This document shows positions 9,408 through 18,586 of a stretch of 64,000 nt of DNA, in pieces. Every line of letters begins with the position of its first letter. The first letter of the stretch is position 1. The DNA is taken from positions 216,638 to 280,637 of the forward strand of contig JBJXHM010000009.1 in assembly GCA_046233115.1 (NCBI GenBank), in the 5' to 3' direction. Origin of the DNA: JACOMY01 sp046233115 (lineage in GTDB: Bacteria; Pseudomonadota; Alphaproteobacteria; Kiloniellales; JACOMY01). The position numbers and the translations under genes were made by a program. The notes under the pieces were generated by a model. That model saw only the letters and a program-made list of their open reading frames with translations, was not told the origin of the DNA and ran no database searches.

Positions 9408-9869
9408 ATGAGCCAGGACGCACAACCTCCCAATCGCGACGTCAGGAGTTTCCTGACCTACAGGATCGTGCGCTTGCATCAGGCGATGAATGCGCAGGCC
9501 GTGGCGATCCTCCAGTCCAAGTGCGATCTGACTCAGGGGCAGTGGCGTGTGATCGCCACGATCGGTTCCGGAATGGCGGCGGCTGCTCGCGACATCGCGA
9601 TCATGACCAACATGGATCCGGCGATGATCAGCCGAACCCTGCGCAGTTTGGAGGCGCAGGGGCTGGTCACGACTCACCGGCCGGATCAGGATCGCCGGGT
9701 GCTCAACGCCGAGCTGACCGATGCCGGCCGCGAGATCTACGAAAAGGTGCTGCCGGGGATGCAGGCAAGGCAGGAGCGACTGCTGTCGGCTCTCAGCCCC
9801 GACGAACGCGCCGTCATCTTCCAGATCATCGAAAAGCTACAGCGCGCAGCCGAGAAACGAGATTTCTGA
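9408..9869 (+). CDS. MarR-family transcriptional regulator
   Basis: Winged-helix dimeric regulator of 153 residues. The DNA-reading part runs from TQGQWRVIATIG through the recognition helix DPAMISRTLRSLEAQGLV to the wing DRRVLNAELTDAG, which is characteristic of MarR proteins. ATG at 9408 is used; a GTG two codons earlier (9402) is equally possible, and neither has a good ribosome site. Divergent to tctCBA and preceded by tandem palindromes, it probably represses the transporter and itself in response to an aromatic or organic acid ligand. Confidence 0.87.
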   Translation: MSQDAQPPNRDVRSFLTYRIVRLHQAMNAQAVAILQSKCDLTQGQWRVIATIGSGMAAAARDIAIMTNMDPAMISRTLRSLEAQGLVTTHRPDQDRRVLNAELTDAGREIYEKVLPGMQARQERLLSALSPDERAVIFQIIEKLQRAAEKRDF

Positions 9870-9889
9870 GGCGGCCGCGCTTGGCGTCC

Positions 9890-11458
9890 TTAGGACTGGG
9901 CCGGACGCATGAAGAGAACCAGGATCGCCGCCAGCAGCAACAGGAGGCCCAGCACCGCGAAGGTATCGGAGTAGGCCATGATGCTCGCCTGCTGCTTCAC
10001 CAGGTTGCCCAGCAGCACCTCGGCCTGGTGATAGGCCTGCTGGGTGCCGCCGCCGCCGTGGGCCATGAAGTAGGACTGGCGCTGCTGCATGAAGTTCTGC
10101 ACCGGAATGTCGTAGGAGGTCACCGACTGGCCGATGATGTTCGAGTGGAACTGCTCGCGCTTGGAGATGATGGTGGCCAGTGCCGAGGTCCCGACCGCGC
10201 CGCCCAATGAGCGCATCATGTTGATAATGCCCGAGGCCGAGGCCGAATCCTGCCGTGAGAGCCCGATCATCGTGATCGCCGTCAGCGGGGTCAGAACGAC
10301 TGCCTGGCCGACCGCCCGGATGATGTTGGTGGTCATGAACTGGTCGCCGCTGTCGTTGAAGCTGAGGTGCGCGTTCATCAAGCAGCTGAGGCAGAAGATG
10401 GCGAGGCCGATGATGCAGAGCAGCCGGGGGCCGATGAGCTGCATCAGTTTCGGCACCAGCGGGATGATCAGCAGCTGCGGCAGCCCGACCCATGCCAGCA
10501 CCAGCCCGACCTGCTCAGCGTTGTAGCCCTGCACCACGTCGAGATACATCGGCAGCACGTAGACCGAGCCGTAGAGCGCGACGCCCAGCAGGATGACGGC
10601 CAGGGTGCCTAGCGTGAAGTTGCGGTACTTCAGCAGCAGACGCAGTTCGACCGCGGGCTTGGTGACCTTGAACTCGATGATGACGAAGGCGGTGAGCAAG
10701 ACGAAGGCCGCCAGCGAGAGGCGGACAATGAAGGGAGAGCCAAACCAGTCGTCCTTCTCGCCCTCGTCGAGCACGGTTTGCAGGCAGGCCAGCCCGATCG
10801 CCATGGTGGCGATCCCCCACCAGTCGCCCTCCTTGAGCAGCTCCAGGCGTAGCGGCTCGCGCTCCAGGGTCGGAATGAGCAGCGCCAGCATCAGCGCACC
10901 GGGCACAAGGTTGACCAAGAAGATGTAGGGCCAGCCGTAGTGCTCGGTCAGATAGCCGCCGATGGTCGGGCCTAGCGACGGCCCCAGGGTCGCGGTCAGT
11001 GCGAAGGTTGCTATGCCGACCGGCTGCTGGTGCACCGGCAGCTTGGTCAGCACGATGGTGAAGGCCATGGGGATCATGACGCCGCCGAAGAAGCCCTGAC
11101 AGGCGCGCATCACGATCATCTGCGTCAGGCTGCTGGCCAGCGCGCAGCCGATGGAGAAGGCCAGGAAGAGGGTCGTGCAGCCGAGCAGCAGCCGACGGAA
11201 GCCGAAGACCTTCGAGAGATAGGCGGTCAGCGGAATCATGATGATCTCGCCAATCAGGTAGGAAGTCGAGATCCAGGTACCGTTGTCGGCGCCGGTGCTG
11301 ATGCCGCCCTCAATGTTGGGCAGCGAGGAGTTGGTGACCTGGATGTCCAGCACCGCCATCAGTGCACCCAGCATGCAGCCGAATACGGCGACCCAGGTGG
11401 TGACGGAGGCGTTCTCCTCTGCCGGCGGGCTGGCGGCGACCGACTGCTGTGCGCTCAT
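9890..11458 (-). CDS. emrB: MFS multidrug efflux permease, DHA2/EmrB type
   Basis: Fourteen-helix drug:proton antiporter, 522 residues. It shows the DHA2 signature VLDIQVTNSSLPNI in helix 1, the WISTSYLIGEIIMIPLTAYLSKVFG motif region, and GPTIGGYLTEHYGWPYIF (motif C). It lies 24 bases after the membrane fusion protein gene, the usual EmrAB order, so the two should form a tripartite pump with an outer-membrane channel encoded elsewhere. Confidence 0.9.
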   Translation of the reverse strand: MSAQQSVAASPPAEENASVTTWVAVFGCMLGALMAVLDIQVTNSSLPNIEGGISTGADNGTWISTSYLIGEIIMIPLTAYLSKVFGFRRLLLGCTTLFLAFSIGCALASSLTQMIVMRACQGFFGGVMIPMAFTIVLTKLPVHQQPVGIATFALTATLGPSLGPTIGGYLTEHYGWPYIFLVNLVPGALMLALLIPTLEREPLRLELLKEGDWWGIATMAIGLACLQTVLDEGEKDDWFGSPFIVRLSLAAFVLLTAFVIIEFKVTKPAVELRLLLKYRNFTLGTLAVILLGVALYGSVYVLPMYLDVVQGYNAEQVGLVLAWVGLPQLLIIPLVPKLMQLIGPRLLCIIGLAIFCLSCLMNAHLSFNDSGDQFMTTNIIRAVGQAVVLTPLTAITMIGLSRQDSASASGIINMMRSLGGAVGTSALATIISKREQFHSNIIGQSVTSYDIPVQNFMQQRQSYFMAHGGGGTQQAYHQAEVLLGNLVKQQASIMAYSDTFAVLGLLLLLAAILVLFMRPAQS

Positions 11459-11482
11459 GGATCGGGCTCCTCCTGGCGGCCA

Positions 11483-12673
11483 TCACTGGTTGCCGGCCGT
11501 TGTCCGAGGCTTGCCGTCGGCTTCGGGATGGGTATCGACCGTCACGGTGACCGACATGCCGGGCCGCAGGCGGCCGGCCAGGGGGGCGTCGGCGGCGAAG
11601 GTGATCTTCACCGGGATGCGCTGCACGATCTTGGTGAAGTTGCCGGTGGCGTTGTCTGGCGGCAGCAGCGCGAACTCCTGCCCGCTGGCCGGTGCCAGGC
11701 TGTTGACCACGCCCTTGATGGTCTGGCCGGGGAAGGTGTCGACCTCGACCTCGGCCGGCTGGCCGGACTCGACGCCGGTGAGCTGGGTTTCCTTGAAGTT
11801 GGCGACCACGTAGGTCGCCTGCAGCGGCACCACGGCCAGGAGGTTCATGCCTGGCTCGACGTAGAGCCCCTCACGCAGCGCGCGATGGCCGACCACGCCG
11901 TCCACCGGTGCGGTGAGGATGGTATAGCCGAGGTTGGTGTTGGCCAGGTCCTGTTTGGCCTTGTTGGTCCTGAGGGAGGCCTGGGCCTGAGCCAGATTGG
12001 CCTGCAGGATCGCCACCTGCTGCTCGGCCGCGGTGATCGAGGCCTGATCCTTGGCGACGGTCGCCCTCGCGCCGTCGATGCGCGCCGAGGCCTGCTGCGC
12101 CCGCTGTACCGAGCCGTAGCCCTCGTTGGCCAGCTTGACGTAGCGCTTGTCGTCCTGGCTGGCAAAGCTCTGGGCCGCTTCGTCGATCTTGAGCGTCTGT
12201 TTGGCTTCCTCGATCAGGGACTGCTGCTGGTCGAGCTGGGCTTGCAGGCTCTGTACGTTTGCTTCGGCCTCCGCGAGCTCCGCGGTCGCCTGGTCCAATT
12301 GCGCCTGGTAGGTTCGTGCATCGATGGTCGCCAGCACGTCGCCGGCCTTGACCTGCTGGTTGTCCGTGACCAGGACGCTGTCGAGATAGCCGCTGACCTG
12401 CGGGCTGATGGTCACGCTGTCGGCCTTGACGTAGGCATCGTCGGTCGAGACCTCGAAGCGCCAGACGGTCCAGTATTCCCAGCCGGCTCCGGCGCCAAGA
12501 ACCAAGGTCAGCGCCAGGGCGCCCAGGAGGATCCGGCGGCGTCGGCGCTTCGGCTGTGACCGCGCCGGAGCGTTGGTCACGGTCCTGTCGAAGGGAGCGG
12601 CGCCGTCTGGCTTCCCGGGCAGGGACTGAGGAACACTGCGCAAGATCGTGTCCGAGGAGATATAGCCATCCAT
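11483..12673 (-). CDS. emrA: EmrA/HlyD-type membrane fusion protein
   Basis: Periplasmic adaptor that links the EmrB-like permease to an outer-membrane channel. There is one N-terminal helix (ILLGALALTLVLGAGAG). After it come the first lipoyl half (STDDAYVKADSVTISPQVSG), a coiled-coil hairpin, the second lipoyl half (LTAPVDGVVGHRAL) and a beta-barrel. ATG at 12673 is chosen because GGCGGGAG stands seven bases before it. An ATG at 12712 in the same frame has no such site. It is first in an operon with the MFS gene. Confidence 0.88.
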   Translation of the reverse strand: MDGYISSDTILRSVPQSLPGKPDGAAPFDRTVTNAPARSQPKRRRRRILLGALALTLVLGAGAGWEYWTVWRFEVSTDDAYVKADSVTISPQVSGYLDSVLVTDNQQVKAGDVLATIDARTYQAQLDQATAELAEAEANVQSLQAQLDQQQSLIEEAKQTLKIDEAAQSFASQDDKRYVKLANEGYGSVQRAQQASARIDGARATVAKDQASITAAEQQVAILQANLAQAQASLRTNKAKQDLANTNLGYTILTAPVDGVVGHRALREGLYVEPGMNLLAVVPLQATYVVANFKETQLTGVESGQPAEVEVDTFPGQTIKGVVNSLAPASGQEFALLPPDNATGNFTKIVQRIPVKITFAADAPLAGRLRPGMSVTVTVDTHPEADGKPRTTAGNQ

Positions 12674-12736
12674 GTCAGTGCTCCCGCCAAATTCATCAAT
12701 GTGAACAGACATGGCACCGGGCATGATCGGCGTGAA

Positions 12737-12752
12737 TCATACGATGGTATGA
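12737..12752. promoter_or_regulatory. TCATAC-N4-GTATGA palindrome upstream of the efflux operon
   Basis: A perfect 6-bp-arm palindrome around GATG, 64 bases upstream of the emrA start and in the space shared with the divergent histidine kinase gene. The size and AT-rich outer arms resemble TetR-type operators that often control drug pumps. No TetR gene is adjacent, so the regulator is unknown. Confidence 0.4.
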
Positions 12753-12892
12753 CAGAACCGTACCTTGATTGACCCTCCACCGGGAAAAGGCGGGCAAGTA
12801 CGGCACGCCGTCGTCCGCTCATTTCCGCTTGGTACGGTCCTTCGAACCGTGGCTAGGTGGTCTCGACAACCAAAAGGGGAGAGAGGCCGCCG

Positions 12893-14479
12893 ATGCGTGC
12901 CACTCCGGACAACTTAGATGCGGGCAAGGGAGCAGCAGGCCAGCGCCGGCTGTGGGTCGGGTTGGCGCTGCTGCTGGGGGCCGCGGTCTTCGCCATCGAC
13001 ACCTTCACCGACGTGCATGGCGCGATCGCGGTGCTCTACGTCGTGGTACTGCTGCTGGCCTCGGACAGCCTCTCCCGGCACGGCCTGCTGCTGGCCGGCG
13101 CGGCCACGGTGTTCCTCACCCTGCTGTCGCTGGCGATCGCGCATGGCAGCGCGACGGACTTCGGCGCCGCGCTACGCTGCGCCACGGCGCTGGCCGCCAT
13201 CGCCATCACCACGGCCTTGCTGTTGCGCAATCAAAAGGCGCGCAATCTGCTGATCCGGGCGAACCGGGCGCTCAGCCTCAGCGAGCAGCGCTATCGCTCG
13301 ATCTTCCAGCAGACGAGCGTGTCGCTCTGGGAACAAGACTATTCCCGTCTCTGGGCGGAACTTTCCCGGCTGAAGGCCGGTGGCGTCGAGGATTTCGGGC
13401 GCCATGCGGCGGGGCACCCTCACCTGGCAGCCCGACTGGCCGATCTGATCCAGACGGCCGACGTCAATGCGGCGACAGTCGCCCTGCTGAAGGTGCCGTC
13501 CCGCGATGCAGTCCTGGGTCCGCTTTCCCCCTTTCTCGAGACCGATGCACCGGAGCTGCTGCGCGTGGTCCAGGCGATCTTCGAGGGAAAACGCCAGATC
13601 GAAGGCAAGGGCTCCTTGGTCCGCGCCGACGGTACCCGTCTGACCGTGCTCTACAGCATCAACCTGCCGGAGGATCCACAGGCCTTCGATCGGGTGGTGG
13701 TCGCGGTCCTGGACATCACCCAGCGCGAGGAGATGCAGGAGGCGCTGATGATCGCGCAGGCCGAGCTGGCACGTGCCTCCAGACTGGCCACTCTGGGTGC
13801 GGTTTCGGCCTCGATCGCACACGAGCTGAACCAGCCGCTGGGCGCCCTGGTGATGAACGCGCAGACCTGCCTGCGCTGGCTCCGGCGTGATCCGCCCGAC
13901 CTGGAGTCGGCGATCAAGGCGGTGGAGCGCAGCGTGCGCGACGGCAGGCGGGCGAGCGAGATCCTGCAGCGCACCCGTGGCATGCTGGTGAAGCATGAGC
14001 GGCGGGAAGCGGAGCTGGACCTGCGCGAGGTGATCCTCGAGGCCGAGATGCTGCTGGAGCGCGAGCTGGCTCAGAAGGGCGGCCGGATCAGCAAGGACTT
14101 TGCGGCCGATCTGCCGCCGGTGCTCGCCGACCGGGTTGAGTTGCAGCAGGTACTGATCAATCTGATCTCGAACGGCCTCAATGCGATGGAGGAGGCCAGG
14201 GTCGCCCGGCCCGAGATCTCGATCGAGGTCCTGGCCGATGCGGAAGAGGTCTCGGTCAGCCTGCGCGACCGCGGCAAGGGTATCGACCAGACGGTCCCGC
14301 CCAAGTTGTTCGAACCCTTCTTCACCACCAGGGTCGGTGGCATGGGGATGGGGCTGGCGATCTGCCGCTCGCTGATCGAAGCGCGCGGCGGCCGTCTGAC
14401 CGCCGCCAACCACCCTGACGGCGGCGCCGTCTTTCGTTTCACCCTGCCGTGCGCGGCCGCAGCGAAGAGCCATGACTGA
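12893..14479 (+). CDS. Membrane sensor histidine kinase (FixL/DctB-like class)
   Basis: Two-component sensor of 528 residues. Four hydrophobic segments near residues 20-37, 43-58, 64-84 and 94-112 form the membrane sensor part. A PAS-like region follows, then the H-box SIAHELNQPLGALVMN with the phospho-accepting His near residue 309. The ATPase domain shows the N-box LINLISNGLNAMEEA, the G1 box VSLRDRGKGID and the GMGMGLAICRSLIEARGG segment. ATG at 12893 is preceded by GGGGAGAGAGG; the open frame begins at a GTG at 12857 with no such site. The stop and the next start overlap (TGATG), so it is co-translated with its regulator. Confidence 0.9.
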   Translation: MRATPDNLDAGKGAAGQRRLWVGLALLLGAAVFAIDTFTDVHGAIAVLYVVVLLLASDSLSRHGLLLAGAATVFLTLLSLAIAHGSATDFGAALRCATALAAIAITTALLLRNQKARNLLIRANRALSLSEQRYRSIFQQTSVSLWEQDYSRLWAELSRLKAGGVEDFGRHAAGHPHLAARLADLIQTADVNAATVALLKVPSRDAVLGPLSPFLETDAPELLRVVQAIFEGKRQIEGKGSLVRADGTRLTVLYSINLPEDPQAFDRVVVAVLDITQREEMQEALMIAQAELARASRLATLGAVSASIAHELNQPLGALVMNAQTCLRWLRRDPPDLESAIKAVERSVRDGRRASEILQRTRGMLVKHERREAELDLREVILEAEMLLERELAQKGGRISKDFAADLPPVLADRVELQQVLINLISNGLNAMEEARVARPEISIEVLADAEEVSVSLRDRGKGIDQTVPPKLFEPFFTTRVGGMGMGLAICRSLIEARGGRLTAANHPDGGAVFRFTLPCAAAAKSHD

Positions 14480-15117
14480 TGCCCGAGAAGCGGATGGAGA
14501 AGAGCGACGCCCCCCTGGTCCTGGTGGTGGACGACGACGAGTCGATCCGGGAGGCGCTGAGCGATCTGCTGCGCTCCGTTGGCCTGGAGGTGATGGCCTT
14601 CGCCGCCACCCAGGCACTCCTTGACGCCAAACTGCCCGACCGGCCGACCTGCCTGGTGCTGGACGTGCGCCTACCCGGGCCCAGTGGGCTCGATCTCCAG
14701 TCGCACCTGGCAAAAAGCGGCAACAGCCTGCCGATCGTCTTCATGACCGGCCATGGCGATATCCCGATGACGGTGCAGGCGATGAAGGCCGGGGCTACCG
14801 ACTTCTTGACCAAGCCATTTCGCGACCAGGACATGCTGGACGCCGTCATCGCGGCGTTGGAGCGCGACCGCGCCAGGCGGCGGGAGGAGGAGTCGCTGCA
14901 GGATCTTCAGGCGTTGGAGGCCAGCCTGACCCCGCGCGAGCGCGAGGTCATGGCCGGCGTGGTCAAGGGGCTGATGAACAAACAAATCGCCGGCGATCTC
15001 GGCATCAGCGAGATCACCGTGAAGCTCCACCGCGGTAGCGTCATGCGCAAGATGCAGGCGCGCTCGCTGGCCGATCTGGTGCGCATGGCCGAACACCTGG
15101 GCAAGCGACCCTCATGA
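14479..15117 (+). CDS. FixJ/NarL-type response regulator
   Basis: Partner of the preceding kinase, 212 residues. The receiver domain has the acidic cluster VVDDDES, the phospho-acceptor Asp in VLDVRLPGPSG (residue 62), and the switch T and K in FMTGHGD and LTKPF. The output domain is LuxR-type: LTPREREVMAGVVKGLMNKQIA followed by the recognition helix ISEITVKLHRGSVMRKM. This is the FixJ/TodT arrangement. Targets are unknown. Confidence 0.92.
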   Translation: MPEKRMEKSDAPLVLVVDDDESIREALSDLLRSVGLEVMAFAATQALLDAKLPDRPTCLVLDVRLPGPSGLDLQSHLAKSGNSLPIVFMTGHGDIPMTVQAMKAGATDFLTKPFRDQDMLDAVIAALERDRARRREEESLQDLQALEASLTPREREVMAGVVKGLMNKQIAGDLGISEITVKLHRGSVMRKMQARSLADLVRMAEHLGKRPS

Positions 15118-15226
15118 GCGATGCGATCGCCTAGACCAATGTATAGTGGTTTGGTCGGGTGAAAGACCTCAAATAGGCGGAGGCGGGCGCAAAGCCCGAC
15201 AGATTGCCGTTGAGAGGTAGCGAAAC

Positions 15227-15595
15227 GTGCAGCAGGTCGCCCAAATAGCCGTCGTCGATGACGACCTGGCCATCCGCGAGGCGCTCAACGGCCTGTTGGG
15301 CTCGTTAGGCTACCGCTGCCGCCTCTATGCCTCGGCCGAGGACTATCTCGCCTGCCGCGAGCGGCGGGACATCGGCTGCGTGATTCTCGATGTCTGCATG
15401 CCGGGACTCAGCGGGCTGGAGCTGCAGGAGCTGCTGAGCCGCGAGGGCGAGGCGCCGCCGATCCTCTTCATGACCTCCTATGTCGACGATACCACCCGCC
15501 GTAGAGCCCTGGCTGGCGGCGCCAGGGGATTCTTCGGTAAGCCGGTCGACGACGAGGCGCTGATCCGCTGCCTCGAGGAAACCCTCGCGGGCTGA
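15227..15595 (+). CDS. Single-domain response regulator
   Basis: Stand-alone receiver of 122 residues with GTG start. It has acidic residues VVDDDLAIRE, phospho-acceptor Asp55 in CVILDVCMPGLSGLEL, FMTSY and the conserved Lys in FFGKPVDD. There is no output domain, so it probably acts by phosphotransfer or protein contact, perhaps competing with the FixJ-like protein for the kinase. It is 109 bases after that gene and followed by a strong terminator. Confidence 0.88.
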   Translation: MQQVAQIAVVDDDLAIREALNGLLGSLGYRCRLYASAEDYLACRERRDIGCVILDVCMPGLSGLELQELLSREGEAPPILFMTSYVDDTTRRRALAGGARGFFGKPVDDEALIRCLEETLAG

Positions 15596-15628
15596 CGCGA
15601 GCCCCTGTCCTTTGCCGAAGACAGCAAG

Positions 15629-15661
15629 AAGGGCGCCACTGCGTGGAACAGTGGCGCCCTT
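15629..15661. terminator. Rho-independent terminator, 13-bp perfect stem
   Basis: AAGGGCGCCACTG pairs with CAGTGGCGCCCTT around a seven-base loop, followed by a short T run on the plus strand. It lies between convergent genes (single-domain regulator and cytochrome b561) and may stop transcription from both sides. Confidence 0.75.
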
Positions 15662-15689
15662 TCGCGTCGGGTCTTGTGGCTTCGCGCGG

Positions 15690-16250
15690 TCAGCCGCGAC
15701 CGCGCCAGGGCAGCATCGCGGCGAAGACGCCGTCGCGCCGGATCCAGGCGTGGTAGAGCGCGGCTGCGAGGTGACCGAGGATGGTGGCGAAGAGCAGCAG
15801 CGCGAGCAGGCCGTGCGCTTGCCGGAGAACCGCGTAGAGACCGGGATTCACCGGGGTGATCGACGGCAGGTCGAAGCTGCCGAAGAGGGTGACGGGATAG
15901 CCGCCGGCCGAGAGCATGGCCCAACCGACCAGGGGCTGGCCGATCATCAGGGCGTAGAGCAGCAGGTGCGAACCCTGGGCCACCAGCCGCTGCCAGCGCG
16001 GCAGGTCCTGCGGCAGCGGCGGAGGCGGCACGGTGAGGCGCGCCACCAGCCTGACCGCCACCAGGCAGAGGATCAGGATCCCCAGCGGCCGGTGCAGGTC
16101 GATCAGCCAGCTGCGGAGCTCGCTGACGGTGGAGACCATGCCGATCCCGATGAAGAGCATGGCGATGATCAGGACCGCCATCAGCCAGTGCAGCAGGCTG
16201 GAGAGCAGCGAGAAGCGATCCGGGGAGCGTGCGGCGGAACGGCGGGTCAT
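15690..16250 (-). CDS. Cytochrome b561-type membrane protein
   Basis: Four-helix b-type cytochrome of 186 residues. Haem-ligand histidines are plausible in SLLHWLMA (helix 1), DLHRPLG (helix 2), GSHLLLY (helix 3) and QAHGLLALLLFATILGHLAAALYH (helix 4). It overlaps the upstream catalase-like gene by ATGA, so the two are made together. The pairing suggests electron supply from the membrane quinone pool to the periplasmic haem peroxidase. Confidence 0.88.
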   Translation of the reverse strand: MTRRSAARSPDRFSLLSSLLHWLMAVLIIAMLFIGIGMVSTVSELRSWLIDLHRPLGILILCLVAVRLVARLTVPPPPLPQDLPRWQRLVAQGSHLLLYALMIGQPLVGWAMLSAGGYPVTLFGSFDLPSITPVNPGLYAVLRQAHGLLALLLFATILGHLAAALYHAWIRRDGVFAAMLPWRGRG

Positions 16251-17359
16251 TGCAGGGCCTCCCGGATGGCGGGGTCTTTGGCGAGAACGCTGGGTGCAAA
16301 GGGCTCCCCGTCTCGCCGATAGAGCGAGCTGGCATAGGCGGCCGAACGGGCCGGCAGCAGCGGGTCGTCCGAGATCGAGATGCCGTCGGGCAGGATCGTC
16401 GGGTCGAAGGTGATGTCGCGGCAGGGGCCGTCTGCTTCCAGCGAAGCCTCCTCCAGGCTGAGGACTCCGACGTCGATGGTCTCGCGATCGTTCGGCCAGG
16501 TCTTGGTCGCGTCGCTGGTGGGGTCGCCGGGCTGGGCGATGGTCACCGTCAGGTGCCAGCGCAGCGGGCCGCTCGCCAGCCGGGTCACCAGATCCTCGAA
16601 GAGAAAGTTGGGCGGCAGGCTCGCCAGGTCGTTCTTGTCCAGCGCCGCGAAGGGCGCCTCCGGCACCAGCGACCAGCGCACGTTGCGGACCTGTCCCTCC
16701 CCGTCGGTGAAGCGAAAGGCGTTGATGCTGTAGTAGGTGCCGTTGGCGAAGCTGGAGGGCAGCGGCTCGGTCTTCAGCCAGTCGATGAAGGCCCGGGTCT
16801 CCGGGTGCGCCGCCAGGAAGGCCGCCCGCTTGTCGGGGTTGGGCTTGCCGGTCGCAGGATCCGGTGCCATGGCCCGCTGGAAGGCGATGAAGTCGGCGGC
16901 GTTGGCCACCGGGAAGATCGGCGTGTGATCCAGCGCGGTGCGCCAGACCTCGCCGTTGGCGAGCTGGAAGCTCAGCGCCAGCGCATGGAAGAAGAGCTTG
17001 CCGTCGGCGCTGGCGGGGTCGCTGGTGCCGACCGAGAAGCGGCCGATGACCGGCGTGTCTCCCGGCGCGAAGACCTTGGCCCTGGAGAGCGCTTGGCCAA
17101 GGCCGCTGCTGGTGAAGTGGCCGGCGACGCAGAGGCCCTTGGCGTGGGCGCGGCGGTAGCCGGGATGCCTGCCGCCGCTGGCCTGCAGGCTGTCGATCAT
17201 CTCGCTGCCGTCGATCCGGCCAGGCGATAGCCAGCCGGCCGTATAGGCGAAGGCCGTCGCTGCGCTACCAGCGATCGCGGCGATCAGGCAGAGGCGGAGC
17301 GCGATCTGCGCGGGGCGGAGCGGGGGGCGGTCGCGTCCGCCGGAACTGTCGGTCATCAT
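16247..17359 (-). CDS. Catalase-family haem peroxidase (SrpA-like), exported or membrane-anchored
   Basis: Small catalase-fold protein of about 370 residues with an N-terminal hydrophobic segment (LCLIAAIAGSAATAFAYTAGW) that would place it in the periplasm. The distal haem His is in YRRAHAKGLCVAGHF. The proximal Tyr region reads ARSAAYASSLYRR. Missing the long arms of ordinary catalase, it belongs to the catalase-related peroxidase group often encoded with cytochrome b561, as here. GGGAG stands before the ATG at 17359. Confidence 0.88.
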   Translation of the reverse strand: MMTDSSGGRDRPPLRPAQIALRLCLIAAIAGSAATAFAYTAGWLSPGRIDGSEMIDSLQASGGRHPGYRRAHAKGLCVAGHFTSSGLGQALSRAKVFAPGDTPVIGRFSVGTSDPASADGKLFFHALALSFQLANGEVWRTALDHTPIFPVANAADFIAFQRAMAPDPATGKPNPDKRAAFLAAHPETRAFIDWLKTEPLPSSFANGTYYSINAFRFTDGEGQVRNVRWSLVPEAPFAALDKNDLASLPPNFLFEDLVTRLASGPLRWHLTVTIAQPGDPTSDATKTWPNDRETIDVGVLSLEEASLEADGPCRDITFDPTILPDGISISDDPLLPARSAAYASSLYRRDGEPFAPSVLAKDPAIREALQ

Positions 17360-17387
17360 GGTGTCTCCCGGGAGGGCAAGCACAAAA

Positions 17388-17421
17388 GGGCGGACGGCAG
17401 CGCATCGGCTGCCGTCCGCCC
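17388..17421 (-). terminator. Rho-independent terminator of dps
   Basis: A 13-bp perfect stem (GGGCGGACGGCAG with its complement) around eight bases, followed on the minus strand by TTTTG. It lies 18 bases beyond the dps stop and before the catalase-like gene, so the two are separate units. Confidence 0.8.
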
Positions 17422-17439
17422 CTGCAGAGCGTCAGACCA

Positions 17440-17949
17440 TCAATCCTGGTGGCCGGCTTCGGTCAGGAACCAGATCCGCTCCTCGGCCTCGTCGATCCAG
17501 TTCTCCACCAGGCTCGCGGTGGCGACGTCGCGGTGCTGGTCGCAGAGGTCGTGAAGCTGGTTCAGGAAGCCGACCAGCTTGGCGTTGTCCCTCTTCAGCT
17601 CGTCCAGCATCTCGACCGCGCCGGGCGTCTGGTCCTGGTCGGCGAGGCGCTGGTTGCGGGCCAGGTCGCCGATCGAGTGCAGGGTGGCGCAGCCCAGCTT
17701 GCGGGCACGCTCGGCGACCGGGTCGGTGGCGGCCAGGATCTGGCTCGCCTGGGCGTCGAACAGCAGGTGGTAGTCGCGGAAGTGCGAGCCGCTGACATGC
17801 CAGTGGAAGCCCTTGGTCTTGAGGTAGAGGGCAAAGAGGTCGGCCAGCAGCAGGCGGAGCGAGGCCGAGACGGCCTCAAGGCCCTCCTGGCGGACGCCGG
17901 TGTGGCCCTGCAGGTCGATGTTCGGAACAGAACTCAATGCAGTCGACAT
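17440..17949 (-). CDS. dps: Dps-family DNA-binding ferritin
   Basis: Stress mini-ferritin, 169 residues, that oxidises Fe(II) with peroxide and forms dodecamers that can coat DNA. Ferroxidase ligands are visible in KTKGFHWHVSGSHFRDYHLLFD (His, His, Asp). The C-terminal helix reads VENWIDEAEERIWFLTE. ATG at 17949 follows ACGGAGGATAGG; the frame extends 69 bases upstream without support. Next to the catalase-like gene, it fits an oxidative-stress neighbourhood, though with its own terminator. Confidence 0.92.
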   Translation of the reverse strand: MSTALSSVPNIDLQGHTGVRQEGLEAVSASLRLLLADLFALYLKTKGFHWHVSGSHFRDYHLLFDAQASQILAATDPVAERARKLGCATLHSIGDLARNQRLADQDQTPGAVEMLDELKRDNAKLVGFLNQLHDLCDQHRDVATASLVENWIDEAEERIWFLTEAGHQD

Positions 17950-18167
17950 GGTCCTATCCTCCGTAGAAGTGGGTTCGGGGTGGGACGACGGCCGGTTGGC
18001 CGGTCGCCGTCTCGGCAATCGGGGGGCCAGCGGAGCGGCGGGAGGGGGGCAGGTCGCTCCGCTGGCCCGGCATCATGGAACGGCTGGGGGGAGGAGAGGG
18101 GCACGTTCCACGACGTGGGCTTGTGGCTTGCTATCAGGGTGTTCGATGCCGGCAGCAGGCCGCCGGA

Positions 18168-18320
18168 TCAGGTGACTCTGGCCGGCGCGATTGAGTCGCT
18201 GGCCGGAAAGGTCTCTTCCAGGGCCTCGTCCAGCAGGTCCTCTCGCCGCTTGCGCAGCGCCGCTTTGCGGGCTGCGCAATCGCCCTTCGGCTGCGGGGTC
18301 TGTGGGGTTGGTGAAGGCAT
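18168..18320 (-). CDS. Small conserved protein with ETFPASD motif
   Basis: A 50-residue protein. The C-terminal half RREDLLDEALEETFPASDSI matches a short motif seen in many small alphaproteobacterial proteins of unknown role. ATG at 18320 is preceded by GAAGGA at eight bases. The frame extends upstream to 18665, but that part is proline/arginine-rich antisense-like sequence. Confidence 0.6.
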   Translation of the reverse strand: MPSPTPQTPQPKGDCAARKAALRKRREDLLDEALEETFPASDSIAPARVT

Positions 18321-18421
18321 CGTTTCGGTCCTTCGATGGTTCGACACCTGATGTGGGTCGGTGCCCGGTCGGCCTCTTGGGCCTTTCTGTGCTGATTTGA
18401 AGGCGGGTCCGATGGCGGCGC

Positions 18422-18586
18422 TCAACCATGACCCTGCCTGGCTCGCAGGAAGGGCGGCTTGTCGGCCCAGGGCGGCCGGACCGCGGCGCAGAGAGGCGTC
18501 TGGCCGGCCGCCGGGTGATGCCGGTCCTGCCAGAGGGCTCGGGCGCGGAGGCCGAAAAGGCTGAGAGAAAGGATTCTGTAGGACAT
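18422..18586 (-). CDS. Small hypothetical protein
   Basis: A 54-residue open frame with a good ribosome site (ACGGAGGCAGCG before ATG). It begins MSYRILSLSLFGLRARALW; the rest is Pro/Arg-rich. The start resembles small membrane-associated peptides. No family is recognised, and it may not be translated. Confidence 0.35.
   Translation of the reverse strand: MSYRILSLSLFGLRARALWQDRHHPAAGQTPLCAAVRPPWADKPPFLRARQGHG

Noticed and set aside
11030..12559. 509-codon plus-strand frame opposite the efflux genes
   Set aside because: His/Gln/Asp-rich shadow of emrA/emrB; the minus-strand proteins are complete and conserved.
13172..14713. 513-codon minus frame opposite the histidine kinase
   Set aside because: Shadow of the kinase and regulator; no domain pattern.
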